64,000 nucleotides of DNA from Mesorhizobium sp. AR02 (GTDB lineage Bacteria > Pseudomonadota > Alphaproteobacteria > Rhizobiales > Rhizobiaceae). A program made the position numbers and the translations under genes. Under the pieces are notes generated by a model. It did not search any database. It was not told the origin of the DNA and saw only the letters and a list, made by a program, of their open reading frames with translations. The stretch covers positions 7,398,001 through 7,462,000 of the forward strand of contig NZ_CP080531.1 in NCBI RefSeq assembly GCF_024746835.1, written 5' to 3'. Every line of letters begins with the position of its first letter. Position 1 is the first letter of the stretch. This document shows, piece after piece, positions 25,653-34,131 of this stretch.

Positions 25653-26552
25653 GGCCGCGCTTTTGCACCGGACATCAACGCTTCGCAAGACCTTGCGGGC
25701 CGGTTGGCGACACAAGGCCCGAAGACGGGCGGGAGCGGTGGGGCGAATTGGTCGCCTTGTCCGCGAAATTCGCGCCTATCCTCGACGACGCCGGAGCAGA
25801 CCGCACAGGCCTGATCGTGAAACGCGCCAGCGCTCATCGCCGGGAGATCCTTGATGACCTTTCGGCCAACAAAATCAGAGGGATAGGTGATCGCAGCGTG
25901 TCCAATTCGGGCCAAGAGCCAACGACAATTGACCGGCTGAAATTCTCGACTTCTTCTTGTAAAAATTCTACCCGTGATTGAGGTAAAACTTCTTTAGAAT
26001 TGCAACAATTACTGCCTTCTTCTGAAAGTCTATCAGCATGCTGTCCGCGCCGGGGTGGTCAATATTGAACAGACGGGCACCCGGCGCGCACCCTACGCTT
26101 CGCAGGCTGACGAAACCCGACTGCCCCCCAACCACAGTTGGTTACGACAGCAGGAACCCCGGCCGGGGATTTTCAGCATGGCAGAGGAAACGGCTCGGCA
26201 TCAATCGGAAACCGGGAGGACCGCTAAAACTCCCATCAGGACCCGAATAAACCAAGGCGGCATGGAGATTCGAGGATGCCCACGCTTCCCTTGGCGCTCA
26301 AGATCGCAGATGCGGTTTCCGATGCCCAGCGGCGTCGGCATAGGGTCGGCATAGGCTGGACATAGCAGCCGTTGCCAGCCTGCTGCTCGACGCCCATCCG
26401 AGGCCGGACACAGTTTGACGGAAATAGCCGACACATTGCGAGAGGAGGCTGCATCCCAGGGAACCTTGGCGCAGGGAATTGTGGCGATGTCTCGTTAGCG
26501 TCGTCAGCCAAGGCATGCCTGTCGCAGTGTTCGGAATGGTTGGGAAGCCGGG
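25653..26552. other. 900-base region without an intact gene
   Basis: Between the ABC-F gene and the Crp/Fnr fragment I see no convincing coding sequence. Bases of about 25930-26040 are markedly AT-rich. The part from about 26400 to 26550 may be decayed coding sequence: in the frame different from the fragment downstream it reads NLGAGNCGDVSLAS, which resembles the LG-x-GDF-x-GE-x-x-LA motif of Crp-type sensor domains. Short open frames on both strands lack ribosome sites and family patterns. Confidence 0.45.
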
Positions 26553-26966
26553 TTGCGATGCGGTTTGACGTCGATGACCGAGATCATGCGGCTAGACAAG
26601 AAGGCGATCATGCGCGTCCTTCACGACGAGCCGGCGTTTTCGGAAATGTTCATCGCCCACCTTCTGACACGAACCATCCGCGTCGAAGAGGACTTGGTCG
26701 ATCAGCTTTTCAATTCGAGCGAAAAGCGCCTGGCACGGGCGCTTCTCCTGCTGGCAAATTTCGGCAAGGAAGGAAAGCCTGAGCCTATTCTCGGCAAGGT
26801 CAAGCAGGAGACGCTTGCCGAAATGATCGGCACAACGCGACCGCGAGTCAGCTACTTCATGAACAAGTTCCGCGAACTTGGATTCATCGAGTACAATGGA
26901 AAACTCGTGGTGCACAGTTCGTTGCTGAACGTGGTTCTGCACGATCAGCCGCAGATAAGGCGATGA
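26553..26966 (+). pseudogene. Crp/Fnr-family regulator, C-terminal fragment
   Basis: An open frame of 137 residues that begins inside the protein family: MTEIMRLDKKAIMRVLHDEPAF is the end of the sensor domain and dimer helix, LVDQLFNSSEKRLARALLLLANFG follows, and ETLAEMIGTTRPRVSYFMNKFRELGFI is the Crp-type helix-turn-helix. Full family members are about 230 residues, so roughly 100 N-terminal residues holding the cyclic-nucleotide-like barrel are missing. The only starts are TTG 26553 and ATG 26574, neither with a good ribosome site. Weak matches to the missing part appear upstream in another frame, so frameshift decay is likely. A truncated but expressed DNA-binding protein remains possible. 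The frame ends at a strong hairpin. Confidence 0.65.
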
Positions 26967-26997
26967 ACCCGGAAGGGCAGAGCCGCCTTCCGGGTTC
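26965..26997. terminator. strong hairpin between convergent genes
   Basis: Perfect twelve-base arms GAACCCGGAAGG (26965-26976) and CCTTCCGGGTTC (26986-26997) with a nine-base loop. It starts within the stop codon of the Crp/Fnr fragment and lies 44 bases after the stop of the convergent mucR-like gene. There is no long T-run on either strand, so termination may be bidirectional but only moderately efficient. Confidence 0.6.
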
Positions 26998-27040
26998 CAT
27001 TGGTTGTCGCGTTCAGCCGGCTGGCCGGGTCGCTTCGCGC

Positions 27041-27523
27041 TCAGCCAGCCGCCTTGCGCTTCGTTCCCTTTGCCACGGCGGCCGGCACTGCTGCCGGTTT
27101 GCGGCCAAGCCCTGTCGACTTTGCCAGCGCCGAACGGGTCGCCGAGTAGTTCGGAGCGACCATCGGATAGTCTGGCGGCAGGCCCCATTTGGCCCGATAG
27201 TCGTCCGGGCTCAAACCATAGTCTGTCCTGAGGTGTCGCTTGAGCGACTTGAACTTCTTTCCGTCCTCCAGGCAGACGATGTAGTCGGGAAACACCGACT
27301 TTTTCGGGTTTACGGCCGGAACAAGGCTCGGGCTTTCCACGACGGCCGCGCCAGCCAGCTTTCGAACCGATGCGCTGACGCTGGCAATCAGGTCAGGCAG
27401 GCCGGAAGCCGGAAGCGGATTGTTGCCGACATAGGCCGAGACAATATCGGCCGTTAGCTCTATAACGGTCTTATCCTCGATATTTGACAATTCTTTCACC
27501 CTATTTGCGACAAAGTCATCCAC
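27041..27523 (-). CDS. MucR/Ros-family transcriptional regulator
   Basis: A 160-residue global regulator of rhizobia, controlling exopolysaccharide, motility and symbiosis genes in relatives and binding AT-rich DNA. Residues of about 18-40 read KTVIELTADIVSAYVGNN, the N-terminal oligomerisation region; the zinc-finger-like DNA-binding domain is VNPKKSVFPDYIVCLEDGKKF, SLKRHL and YGLSPDDYRAKWGLPPDYPM. The metal site is altered: Ros has C-x2-C and two histidines, whereas here the second Cys is Asp (CLED) and the second His position reads DY, as in the Ml proteins of Mesorhizobium loti that fold without zinc. The C-terminal tail is basic (GRKPAAV...KGTKRKAAG). It is a single-gene unit. Confidence 0.92.
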   Translation of the reverse strand: MDDFVANRVKELSNIEDKTVIELTADIVSAYVGNNPLPASGLPDLIASVSASVRKLAGAAVVESPSLVPAVNPKKSVFPDYIVCLEDGKKFKSLKRHLRTDYGLSPDDYRAKWGLPPDYPMVAPNYSATRSALAKSTGLGRKPAAVPAAVAKGTKRKAAG

Positions 27524-27651
27524 CCCAGCGAAGACTTTTGTCGATGTATCTCTTTAACCGCGTCCCCCAACGAGTCGCCAAGTTCCAAAACGAATCAAGA
27601 CTTGACGTCAACTATTTTTACGGGAAATCGACGTCGTGCAAATTAGAAAAT

Positions 27652-27855
27652 CTAATACTTGGATGCGGCAGACTTGGTTGTCCGGGCGTCGGCCAATATC
27701 TCTAGAATACGCCGCCAACGGGCACAACGCCCGAAGTCCTTCTGCTCAATCGCCTTTTCTGCCTTCATCGCCGCGTAAAGCGGCGCCTCGGCGCCAAATT
27801 CCTTGATCAGCCAATGCGCTTCCTGCCTGGCGAGACGTTCATTGTCGTCAAACAT
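27652..27855 (-). CDS. small hypothetical protein coupled to EamA gene
   Basis: A 67-residue cytoplasmic protein, MFDDNERLARQEAHWLIKEFG followed by YAAMKAEKAIEQKDFGRCARWRRILEIL, all predicted helix with amphipathic character. Start at 27855 overlaps the stop of the EamA transporter gene by eight bases (ATGTTTGA, 27848-27855), so translation is coupled to the transporter. Small proteins of this DNExLAxxEAxWL type, about 65 residues long, recur in rhizobia in my recollection, with no assigned role. It is the last gene of the oxygenase-EamA unit. Confidence 0.65.
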   Translation of the reverse strand: MFDDNERLARQEAHWLIKEFGAEAPLYAAMKAEKAIEQKDFGRCARWRRILEILADARTTKSAASKY

Positions 27856-28768
27856 AGTCTTGCGCCTCCGAGCGTTCCAGGCCGACCGCGATACAACTGC
27901 CGATGACGAGGACGGCTCCAGCAATGGCGGTCGTCGTCAACCGTTCGCCGGACAAGGTCAGCAGCAAGGTCGACGCAATCGGCGTGAGATAGGCGACGAC
28001 CGCGACCTTGCCACTGCCTTCGAGCTTCAAGGCGCGCGACCAGAAGTAATAACCCAGCCCCATCGGGCCAGCGCCGAGATAAAGCCCAAGCGCCAGATCC
28101 ATGCCGGCGGGCCAGGCAACGCCTTCGCCAGCAGACCATAACAGCGTCAGGGCAACGCCGACCAGCGACGAGGGCAGCAACAGGCGCTCCGGCGACGTGG
28201 CGAGCCGCCCCACCATCACCGAATAGAAGGCCATGCACAACGCAGACCCGAAGGCGGCGCAATAGCCGACGAGATCGCCCTGGAACCAGGTGCGGTCACG
28301 CCCGCCCGAAATCACCAGCGCGACGCCGACGAACCCCAAGGCCGCGGCAAGGCCCAGCAAGGCCGGACGCCGTGGGTTTTCGAAAGCGATCACGGCCGCG
28401 GCAACCATCAAGGGCCAGGTGTAGGCCACGAGATTGGCTTCGATCACCGGCATCGAGGCGAAGGCGATGTATTGCAGCACCATGGTGCCGACGAGACCGA
28501 TGAAACCGATAGCGAGCGGTGCGAATGCAGCTCTGGGCGCCACCGGTGGAGCCCCCTCCCGGCTCATGAAGCGGATCAGGGCGAAGACCAGTGCAGCTCC
28601 CGCAAATTGCAGGAACTGCACCTGTGAAACCGGATGGTTCGCCAGCAGGGATTTGCCGACCAGCGCGTTGGTCGACCACAAAGCCACCGCGCCGGAGGCA
28701 AAGACCAGCGCGGATATCGAACCGTGCCGAAAGAACCGGTATCGGGCTCTATCTCGGTGCTCGACCAT
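27848..28768 (-). CDS. EamA-type (DMT) transporter
   Basis: A 306-residue inner-membrane protein with ten predicted helices in two five-helix EamA repeats, starting with ISALVFASGAVALWSTNALVGKSLL and with the second repeat near GYCAAFGSALCMAFYSVMVGRL. The first repeat has the usual WPLMVAAAVIAFENPRRPALLG. EamA proteins often export amino acids or metabolites. I start at the ATG 28768 (MVEHRDRARYRFF), preceded by GGGCGAG; an ATG at 28807 is also in frame. It lies 45 bases behind the oxygenase-like gene in the same direction, so they are likely one transcript under the divergent LysR regulator. Confidence 0.85.
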   Translation of the reverse strand: MVEHRDRARYRFFRHGSISALVFASGAVALWSTNALVGKSLLANHPVSQVQFLQFAGAALVFALIRFMSREGAPPVAPRAAFAPLAIGFIGLVGTMVLQYIAFASMPVIEANLVAYTWPLMVAAAVIAFENPRRPALLGLAAALGFVGVALVISGGRDRTWFQGDLVGYCAAFGSALCMAFYSVMVGRLATSPERLLLPSSLVGVALTLLWSAGEGVAWPAGMDLALGLYLGAGPMGLGYYFWSRALKLEGSGKVAVVAYLTPIASTLLLTLSGERLTTTAIAGAVLVIGSCIAVGLERSEAQDYV

Positions 28769-28813
28769 GAACTCGCCCGAAAACCGGGTCCCCCTTTTCG
28801 GGATCATGGTTCG

Positions 28814-29650
28814 CTACCATGATTCCCTGGCTCCGCCCGCAATCGGCGCTTCGGCAACTGGGGCGGGCGTGGGATGCTCCGCCTCGAACCGGCGATAGGC
28901 CGGCAACTGGTTGGTCCAAACATCTTCGGCCAGCTCGTTGACCCACTCGCGGTCGTGGTCGTTGTCGGCGGCGAGATAGAACATGCGGTTGTCGTCGACG
29001 TAGGGTTTGGCCACCGAACGCTGGTTGAGCACCAGGGTGACGCGCTCGCCATACTGGATCGGAGCGGTGCGATGCAGGACGCCAAGGAACTGCCCAAGCG
29101 TCGCGTAGTTCATCTTGTGATCGATGCGCATGATACGGTTGCGCGGGATCTCGCGGCCGGATTCGAGAATGGCACGGCCGGTCTCGGAATCGTCGCAATA
29201 GATTTCGAGATGGCCGCCGACCAGCGGATTGCTGATCGACAGCGGAATGAGCTCGGTGACCGGAACGCCATCGCAATGCCATTCGACGGCGCCGTCCCTG
29301 GGATTCATGAAGGTGACGGTCGAACCGACGATCGACAGCGGATAGGGCTCCAGCTTCGTGCCCATCATGTCGGACAACCGCTCCAGGCGCAGCTTGTCGT
29401 GCAGCAACTCCTTGATTTCGGGGATGAAACGGTCGGCCCCGGTGATGAAGGTCAGGTCGAGGTGCTTGTGCACGGCATGGCTGTCCTTGAGCTTCAGGGC
29501 GGCCTCCTCGATTGCGGCAAGCAGTGCCGGATCATAGCCGTGCAGGTACTGCGCAACGCCGAAACTCGACACTTTCCAGGCGGTTTCGTGGCCGATAATG
29601 GCCTCGCGGCTCATCGCATAGCGCAGTTCGGGTATGGTATGTGCGTTCAT
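28814..29650 (-). CDS. putative Fe(II)/2-oxoglutarate-dependent oxygenase
   Basis: A 278-residue protein that carries the elements of the iron/2-oxoglutarate double-stranded beta-helix: VEWHCDGVP (H-x-D iron ligands, about residues 140-148), a distal histidine in LGVLHRTAPIQYGERVTL and NQRS, the R-x-S-like 2-oxoglutarate anchor region. The N-terminal 100 residues are helical (HGYDPALLAAIEEAALKLKDSH). The spacing and the phrase TFMNPRDG-x-VEWHCDG are reminiscent of the BesD/HalD-like free-amino-acid hydroxylase and halogenase group; because the metal-ligand Asp is present (halogenases have Gly), hydroxylation is expected. Start at 29650 follows GGAG. It leads an operon with an EamA exporter and is divergent from a LysR gene. 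Confidence 0.65.
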   Translation of the reverse strand: MNAHTIPELRYAMSREAIIGHETAWKVSSFGVAQYLHGYDPALLAAIEEAALKLKDSHAVHKHLDLTFITGADRFIPEIKELLHDKLRLERLSDMMGTKLEPYPLSIVGSTVTFMNPRDGAVEWHCDGVPVTELIPLSISNPLVGGHLEIYCDDSETGRAILESGREIPRNRIMRIDHKMNYATLGQFLGVLHRTAPIQYGERVTLVLNQRSVAKPYVDDNRMFYLAADNDHDREWVNELAEDVWTNQLPAYRRFEAEHPTPAPVAEAPIAGGARESW

Positions 29651-29762
29651 TGTACTTCTCCAAGTGGGGGGCAAACACTTGATTAACAGTCGATTAAATT
29701 AGCCCCCCCTGTAAAATTAGGAATGCTAGTGCTACTGTAAGCCTAGCTTAAGGTCGAAACCC

Positions 29763-30722
29763 GTGCGTCTGCTCAGTCAGGTCAACCTCAATTCGCTGAA
29801 AATCGTGGAGAGTGCTGCGCGCCACGGCAATTTCACGCGAGCCGGCGAAGAGCAGTTCATCACCGCTTCAGCGGTCAGTCAGCGCGTCAAGAGCCTGGAG
29901 GATCAGCTGCGCTTCAAGATTTTCCAGCGCGGCGGCAATGCGGTGTCGCTGACGCCGGAAGGCGAGACCTATGTCTCGCGCGTTCGCGAAGCGCTGGAGC
30001 GGATCGTCGCTGCCAGCATGGAAGCGACCGGACAATCTCAGGAACATGTGCTGAAGATATCCGTGCTGCCGACCTTTGCCGCGCGCTGGCTGTTTCCGCG
30101 CCTGCCGCTGTTCCAGCGGCAACATCCCGATATCGTGATGCGGGTTTCGACCTCCTACGCGACGCACGAGTTCACGACCTCCGATTTCGATCTCGAAATC
30201 CGCTATGGCGACGGCCATTTCAACGGGCTGCCGTCCGATCTGCTGTTTCGGGAAGACCTGACACCGGTATGCAGCCGCAAGCTGTTCCATGAGGTTCTCG
30301 GCGACAAGCCGGTGTCGAAGGTGACACCGGACGACCTCAAGCACTTCACGCTGCTGCATTCCGACACCTGCACCCAGAACTGGCAATCCTGGCTTGGTTT
30401 CGCCGGCGCCAGCTTCGTGCTCAGCGAGACCAAAAGCATCTATTTCGACTCGTGCATGATGTCTTACGAGGCGGCCAATGCCGGAATGGGCTTTGCCGTG
30501 GCCAACCGTGCCTATATGGCCAGCGACATCCGCGCCGAGAGGCTGATCGCTCCCTTTGCCGTCCACCACCCAAACACAGCCGGTTGGTATTTCGTCTCCC
30601 CCCACAAGAGCCTTGTCGCACGCAAGGTGCTGCTGTTCAAACAATGGGTCATGGCGGAAGCGGCTCTGACGCAATGCCAATTGGATAGCGAAATCAGTGA
30701 CCTGGTTTCCGAGGCTGTCTGA
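29763..30722 (+). CDS. LysR-family transcriptional regulator (GcvA-like)
   Basis: A 319-residue LysR regulator from a GTG start. Residues 6-65 form the winged helix (LNSLKIVESAARHGNFTRAGEE, SAVSQRVKSLEDQLRFKIFQR); residues of about 95-300 form the effector domain (ISVLPTFAARWLFPRLPLFQRQHP, DFDLEIRYGDG). The effector pattern is that of the GcvA/AmpR branch. It is divergent from the oxygenase-EamA operon across 112 bases of AT-rich DNA that contain ATTAA repeats, and most likely controls that operon. The effector is unknown; an amino acid is a reasonable guess from the neighbours. Confidence 0.9.
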   Translation: MRLLSQVNLNSLKIVESAARHGNFTRAGEEQFITASAVSQRVKSLEDQLRFKIFQRGGNAVSLTPEGETYVSRVREALERIVAASMEATGQSQEHVLKISVLPTFAARWLFPRLPLFQRQHPDIVMRVSTSYATHEFTTSDFDLEIRYGDGHFNGLPSDLLFREDLTPVCSRKLFHEVLGDKPVSKVTPDDLKHFTLLHSDTCTQNWQSWLGFAGASFVLSETKSIYFDSCMMSYEAANAGMGFAVANRAYMASDIRAERLIAPFAVHHPNTAGWYFVSPHKSLVARKVLLFKQWVMAEAALTQCQLDSEISDLVSEAV

Positions 30723-30786
30723 AATTCGGATCAGCTCGTATCGTCCCCCGATGACCGCCGACCAGAAGATTGAGGACCATCGGCCA

Positions 30787-31377
30787 ATGGACGTCCAATC
30801 CAGGCAACCCGCCCTGGTCGGCGAAATCGTTGAGCTCAAACCCCTTCAGCCGGAGCATTCGCAGGGCCTTCTGCGTGCAGCCGCGGACGGTGAACTGTGG
30901 AACCTGAAGGCCACCGTGGTTCCCGGACCAGCCACGATCGATGGCTATATTGCCAGCGCCCTGGCCGGACGACAGGCCGGGACCGTCATGCCTTATGCAA
31001 TCGTCCTGCACAGCACGGGAGCGATCTGCGGGAGTACGCGGTTCTGGAAGATCGATCGCGCAAACAGAAAGTTGGAGATTGGCCACACATGGCTCGGCAG
31101 TTCAGTTCAGCGATCGGGGGTCAATACCGAGGCTAAATACCTTCTCCTGGCCCATGCTTTCGAGGCCATGGCGTGCGTTCGCGTGCAGTTCACCACCGAT
31201 GAACTCAACGACGCTTCGAGAGCGGCCATCCTGCGGATAGGCGCAAAGCAGGAAGGGATCGTTCGCAATGAGCGGATCATGCCGGACGGCCGGAAACGCA
31301 ATTCCGTCCGCTTCAGCATCATCGATTCCGAATGGCCTGATGTGAAAGCCATGCTGCGGCAAAAAATGCGGCGATAG
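30787..31377 (+). CDS. GNAT acetyltransferase (RimJ/RimL-like)
   Basis: A 196-residue N-acetyltransferase of the RimJ/RimL type. Seen: LKPLQPEHSQGLLRAAAD at the N terminus, TGAICGSTRFWKIDRANRKLEIGHTWLG as the central strands, and the acetyl-CoA region SGVNTEAKYLLLAHAFE followed by RVQFTTDELNDASRAAILRIGAKQEG. I use the ATG at 30787; in-frame starts at 30697 and 30751 exist without better ribosome sites. Such proteins acetylate protein N termini, antibiotics or small amines; no target can be named. It stands alone between LysR and the convergent DinB gene. Confidence 0.82.
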   Translation: MDVQSRQPALVGEIVELKPLQPEHSQGLLRAAADGELWNLKATVVPGPATIDGYIASALAGRQAGTVMPYAIVLHSTGAICGSTRFWKIDRANRKLEIGHTWLGSSVQRSGVNTEAKYLLLAHAFEAMACVRVQFTTDELNDASRAAILRIGAKQEGIVRNERIMPDGRKRNSVRFSIIDSEWPDVKAMLRQKMRR

Positions 31378-31423
31378 CCGGCGCGGGCCGCTCGCCCTCG
31401 GATTTAGAACGCATCAATCTGGA

Positions 31424-31936
31424 TCAAGCGAAAGCCCTGCCCTCTTCAGTACGCTGGAAATGCGCCAGATCGAGCGGCACGGACGGGCGGCCGAGAACCG
31501 TCAGGATCATATGCGCCTGGCCGCGATGATGAGTCTGGTGGTTGAAGACATGAGCCAGCGCGGGCGCCAGACGCTGCGAGACGGTGCGCATGTCCGACAC
31601 CGTCATATAGGTGAAGCGGCCGGACAGCGCCTTGTCGCTCATACCACCAAGCCAGTCGATGATCCGCCGGTCTTCCGCCTCGCGCGCCATCCTCAGCTTG
31701 GGCAAGGCCCGATGCAGGATGACATCAAGCGCCGTCGGCGCGTCGCCTTCGCCGGTGAAGCGCTTCATCCAGATGCGATCGGCGGCGAGCAGGTGGTTCA
31801 GCGTGCCCATCAGCGAGCCGAAGAAGGCGCCGACGTCGCGGTTGAATTCCTCATCGTCGAGATCGGCGGCGGCATCATAGATGCGGCCATTGGCCCATTG
31901 ATTGTACGCCGCAAACATCATGAAATGCTGTTTCAT
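31424..31936 (-). CDS. DinB/YfiT-like putative metalloenzyme
   Basis: A 170-residue four-helix-bundle protein of the DinB superfamily. The three metal-binding histidines are readable: one in MGTLNHLLAADRIW and two in HVFNHQTHHRGQAHMIL, with the hallmark NHQTHHRGQ. Start at 31936 (MKQHFMMFAAYNQWAN) has GGGAG upstream; the N-terminal YNQWAN is also typical. Members include thiol-dependent enzymes and damage-inducible proteins; the reaction is not predictable here. It is divergent from a glutathione S-transferase gene 68 bases away, and a shared thiol-linked stress role is plausible. Confidence 0.85.
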   Translation of the reverse strand: MKQHFMMFAAYNQWANGRIYDAAADLDDEEFNRDVGAFFGSLMGTLNHLLAADRIWMKRFTGEGDAPTALDVILHRALPKLRMAREAEDRRIIDWLGGMSDKALSGRFTYMTVSDMRTVSQRLAPALAHVFNHQTHHRGQAHMILTVLGRPSVPLDLAHFQRTEEGRAFA

Positions 31937-32004
31937 CTTTTCTCCCGCCGCGCCCGTTTCGGGGTGTCGGGAGCGATACCTAGACCGCAAAGGGACCCGC
32001 GCCA

Positions 32005-32697
32005 ATGACCATTCTGCTTTATGATCTCGTCGGGCGTGACGTGAGCCGCCCGTTCAGCCCGCATTGCTGGAAGGCAACGATGGCGCTGACCCATAAGGGG
32101 CTCGATATCTCAACCGCGCCGACGCGTTTTCTCGAGGTCCCCACCATCGAAGGCGGCGCTTCGAAAACCGTTCCGGTGATCCGCGACGGCGACAAGGTCG
32201 TCATCGATTCCTTCGCCATCGCGCTCTATCTCGACGAAGCCTATCCGGATCGGCCGACGCTGTTTGGCGGCGACGGCGGCAAGGCAATGGCGCGTTTCAT
32301 CGAGCGCTGGTCGCAATTGACCATCCACCCCTACGTCACCACCGCTGCGATCGTCGATCTCCACACCATGCAGGACGAGGAGAACGCCACCTATTTCCGC
32401 CAGAGCCGTGAGCAACGCTTAGGCAAGCGCCTGGAAGACGTCGTCGCGGCCCGCGACGCCGGGTTGGCGGCGTTTCGGGCTTCGCTTGAGCCGCTGCGCT
32501 CGATGCTGGGCTACCAGCCCTTCATCGGCGGCGCCTCGCCGCTGTTTGCGGACTATATCGTCTTTGGCGCGCTGCAGTGGGCGCGTATCGCCACGCCCTA
32601 TCAGCTGCTCGAAGACAGCGACGTCGTGACACAATGGTTCGCCCGCTGCCTCGACCTGCATGGCGGCCTGGGACGAAAGGTTGCCGCGGCGGCGTGA
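32005..32697 (+). CDS. glutathione S-transferase family protein
   Basis: A 230-residue two-domain GST. Residues 1-80 are the thioredoxin-like glutathione domain (LYDLVGRDVSRPFSPHCWKATMALTHKGL, KTVPVIRDGDKVVIDSFAIALYLDEAYP with the Pro and Asp-Ser glutathione contacts). Residues of about 90-225 are the helical domain, with SPLFADYIVFGALQWAR as the conserved Asp motif. The SPHCWKATMALTHKGL segment is like that of the LigE/LigF beta-etherase-type GSTs, but a lignin-related role is not implied. Probably detoxification of electrophiles. Divergent from the DinB gene. Confidence 0.85.
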   Translation: MTILLYDLVGRDVSRPFSPHCWKATMALTHKGLDISTAPTRFLEVPTIEGGASKTVPVIRDGDKVVIDSFAIALYLDEAYPDRPTLFGGDGGKAMARFIERWSQLTIHPYVTTAAIVDLHTMQDEENATYFRQSREQRLGKRLEDVVAARDAGLAAFRASLEPLRSMLGYQPFIGGASPLFADYIVFGALQWARIATPYQLLEDSDVVTQWFARCLDLHGGLGRKVAAAA

Positions 32698-32780
32698 CGC
32701 CGCCAGCGCCTGCCCTGCCCGCAAGGCAGCTTGGACGCGCCGTCAATCAGTGACGAAAATCAGCGGCGGGATAGCTGGCC

Positions 32781-33038
32781 TTACTTGGCCGCCTTCTTTG
32801 GCTTGCTGGTCTTCGGCTTGCTGGCTTTTGCGGCAGTCTTTTCTTCCTTGGGGGCGGCTTTGGCCTTGCCGGTGCCAGATGCCTTCTTGGCCGGCTTTTT
32901 GCCTGCGTCCTCCCGATCGATGTCGGCTGCCGCCTGGTGCCAATGGCGTTCGTGGTGACCGGCCGGTTGCCCTTCTTCCTGCCAGATCTGATGTGCGCGG
33001 TTGCGAATGCGCTCCTGACGATCGTCTGCCATGGTCAT
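32781..33038 (-). CDS. DUF2934 protein with lysine/alanine-rich tail
   Basis: An 85-residue protein. Residues of about 5-40 match DUF2934 ([30 protein letters not shown]). The rest is a basic tail of Lys-Ala-Pro repeats ([32 protein letters not shown]), typical of disordered nucleic-acid-binding tails. Start at 33038 (MTMADD) is supported by GGAG eight bases upstream. DUF2934 proteins are common in rhizobia, and the function is unknown; the tail suggests DNA or RNA contact. Confidence 0.82.
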   Translation of the reverse strand: MTMADDRQERIRNRAHQIWQEEGQPAGHHERHWHQAAADIDREDAGKKPAKKASGTGKAKAAPKEEKTAAKASKPKTSKPKKAAK

Positions 33039-33240
33039 GTTGTCTCCATTCGGGCCGACTTCAGCGCGGCGCCGACACGCGACTATAGCAAGCAAAGCGT
33101 TGCTGTGCAGCCATCTGATCGCGCCTCCTGGCCTGCCGGCCCGACATAGAAGCGCGCAGCGTTCCGACCCCTTGCTCTGGCTCCGGGCGGCTTGTATAGA
33201 GCCCGCCACTCTCAATTCCATTCTCAGACAAGGACGACCC

Positions 33241-33663
33241 ATGGCGCTCGAACGCACCTTTTCCATGATCAAGCCGGACGCGACCCGGCGCAACCTCACC
33301 GGCGCCATTACCAAGATGCTGGAAGATGCCGGCCTGCGCGTCATCGCTTCGCGCCGCGTGTGGATGAGCCGCCGTGAGGCGGAAGGCTTCTACGCCGTCC
33401 ACAAGGATCGTCCGTTCTTCGGCGAACTGGTCGAATTCATGTCGTCGTCACCGACGATCGTCCAGGTGTTGGAAGGCGAGAATGCCATTGCCAGGAACCG
33501 CGAAGTGATGGGCGCCACCAATCCGGCCAACGCCGCCGAAGGCACCATCCGCAAGGTGCACGCGCTGTCGATCGGCGAGAATTCGGTGCACGGCTCCGAC
33601 GCGCCGGAAACCGCCGCGCAGGAGATCAAGTACTGGTTCTCGGACACCGAGATCGTCGGCTGA
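33241..33663 (+). CDS. ndk: nucleoside diphosphate kinase
   Basis: A 140-residue housekeeping kinase that moves the gamma phosphate between nucleoside tri- and diphosphates. [21 protein letters not shown] is the standard opening; the phospho-histidine is His117 in [13 protein letters not shown]; the nucleotide contacts K11 and R104 are also present. Length is standard. It is a single gene with a short upstream region and ended originally in the intrinsic terminator whose halves now flank the insertion element at 33703-34956. Confidence 0.97.
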   Translation: MALERTFSMIKPDATRRNLTGAITKMLEDAGLRVIASRRVWMSRREAEGFYAVHKDRPFFGELVEFMSSSPTIVQVLEGENAIARNREVMGATNPANAAEGTIRKVHALSIGENSVHGSDAPETAAQEIKYWFSDTEIVG

Positions 33664-33686
33664 GCCGACACTGCCAAATCTGATGC

Positions 33687-33702
33687 AAAAAGGCCGGCGT
33701 TT
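33687..33702 (+). terminator. left half of ndk terminator, split by IS
   Basis: AAAAAGGCCGGCG (33687-33699) then TTT (33700-33702). Joined to the right half (34957-34972: TTT CGCCGGCCTTTTT, sharing one TTT), it makes a perfect 13-base stem with a 3-base loop and a T-run, 24 bases after the ndk stop. The IS3-family element sits in the loop, and TTT is its 3-base target duplication. Confidence 0.85.
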
Positions 33703-33728
33703 TGGAGTGGGCCCCTCGGGCCGGACAG
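33703..33728 (+). repeat. left inverted repeat of IS3-family element
   Basis: 26 bases, reverse complement of 34931-34956 without mismatch. Confidence 0.93.
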
Positions 33729-33780
33729 GATGGTTTTCGGTAATTGACCGGGCAGCCGGGCTTTCAGAGGATGAAGGCCC

Positions 33781-34131
33781 ATGGCAAAGCACCGAACCCA
33801 CAGCGTCGAGTTCAAGCGGCAGGTTTCGCAGGAGTATTTCGGCGGCGAGACCCTGCATGCCCTCTCGAAGCGACACGACATCTCACGCAATCTGATCCGG
33901 ATATGGGTCGAGAAGTTTCAGGCGGGCGCTCTCGATGAGGATGCCGCAGCTGCTGATCTTCTCCAGGCTTATGAGGCGCGCATTGCCGCGCTCGAACGGC
34001 TCGTCGGAAAACAGGCTCTGGAACTGGAGTTTCTAAAGGGGGCTCTGCATGCGGGACCGCGGCAGAGAAACGGGCCTACATCCGCGACCACCGGTCCCAT
34101 GGTCTCTCCGTCGCCGAAGGATGCCGGCTGA
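33781..34131 (+). CDS. IS3-family transposase OrfA
   Basis: A 116-residue DNA-binding subunit: [20 protein letters not shown], then the helix-turn-helix [22 protein letters not shown] (about residues 25-46) and a leucine-zipper-like helix [26 protein letters not shown]. It ends by TGATG overlap with the annotated ATG of orfB (34129-34133). A run AAAGGGGG at 34035-34042 in the zipper end is a candidate minus-one slip site (A-AAG) for producing the OrfAB fusion; after slipping, the orfB frame is open from there onward. Confidence 0.9.
   Translation: MAKHRTHSVEFKRQVSQEYFGGETLHALSKRHDISRNLIRIWVEKFQAGALDEDAAAADLLQAYEARIAALERLVGKQALELEFLKGALHAGPRQRNGPTSATTGPMVSPSPKDAG

Noticed and set aside
25748..25981. 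77-residue open frame on the plus strand
   Set aside because: Only a TTG start, no ribosome site and no recognisable pattern; it runs into AT-rich non-coding DNA.
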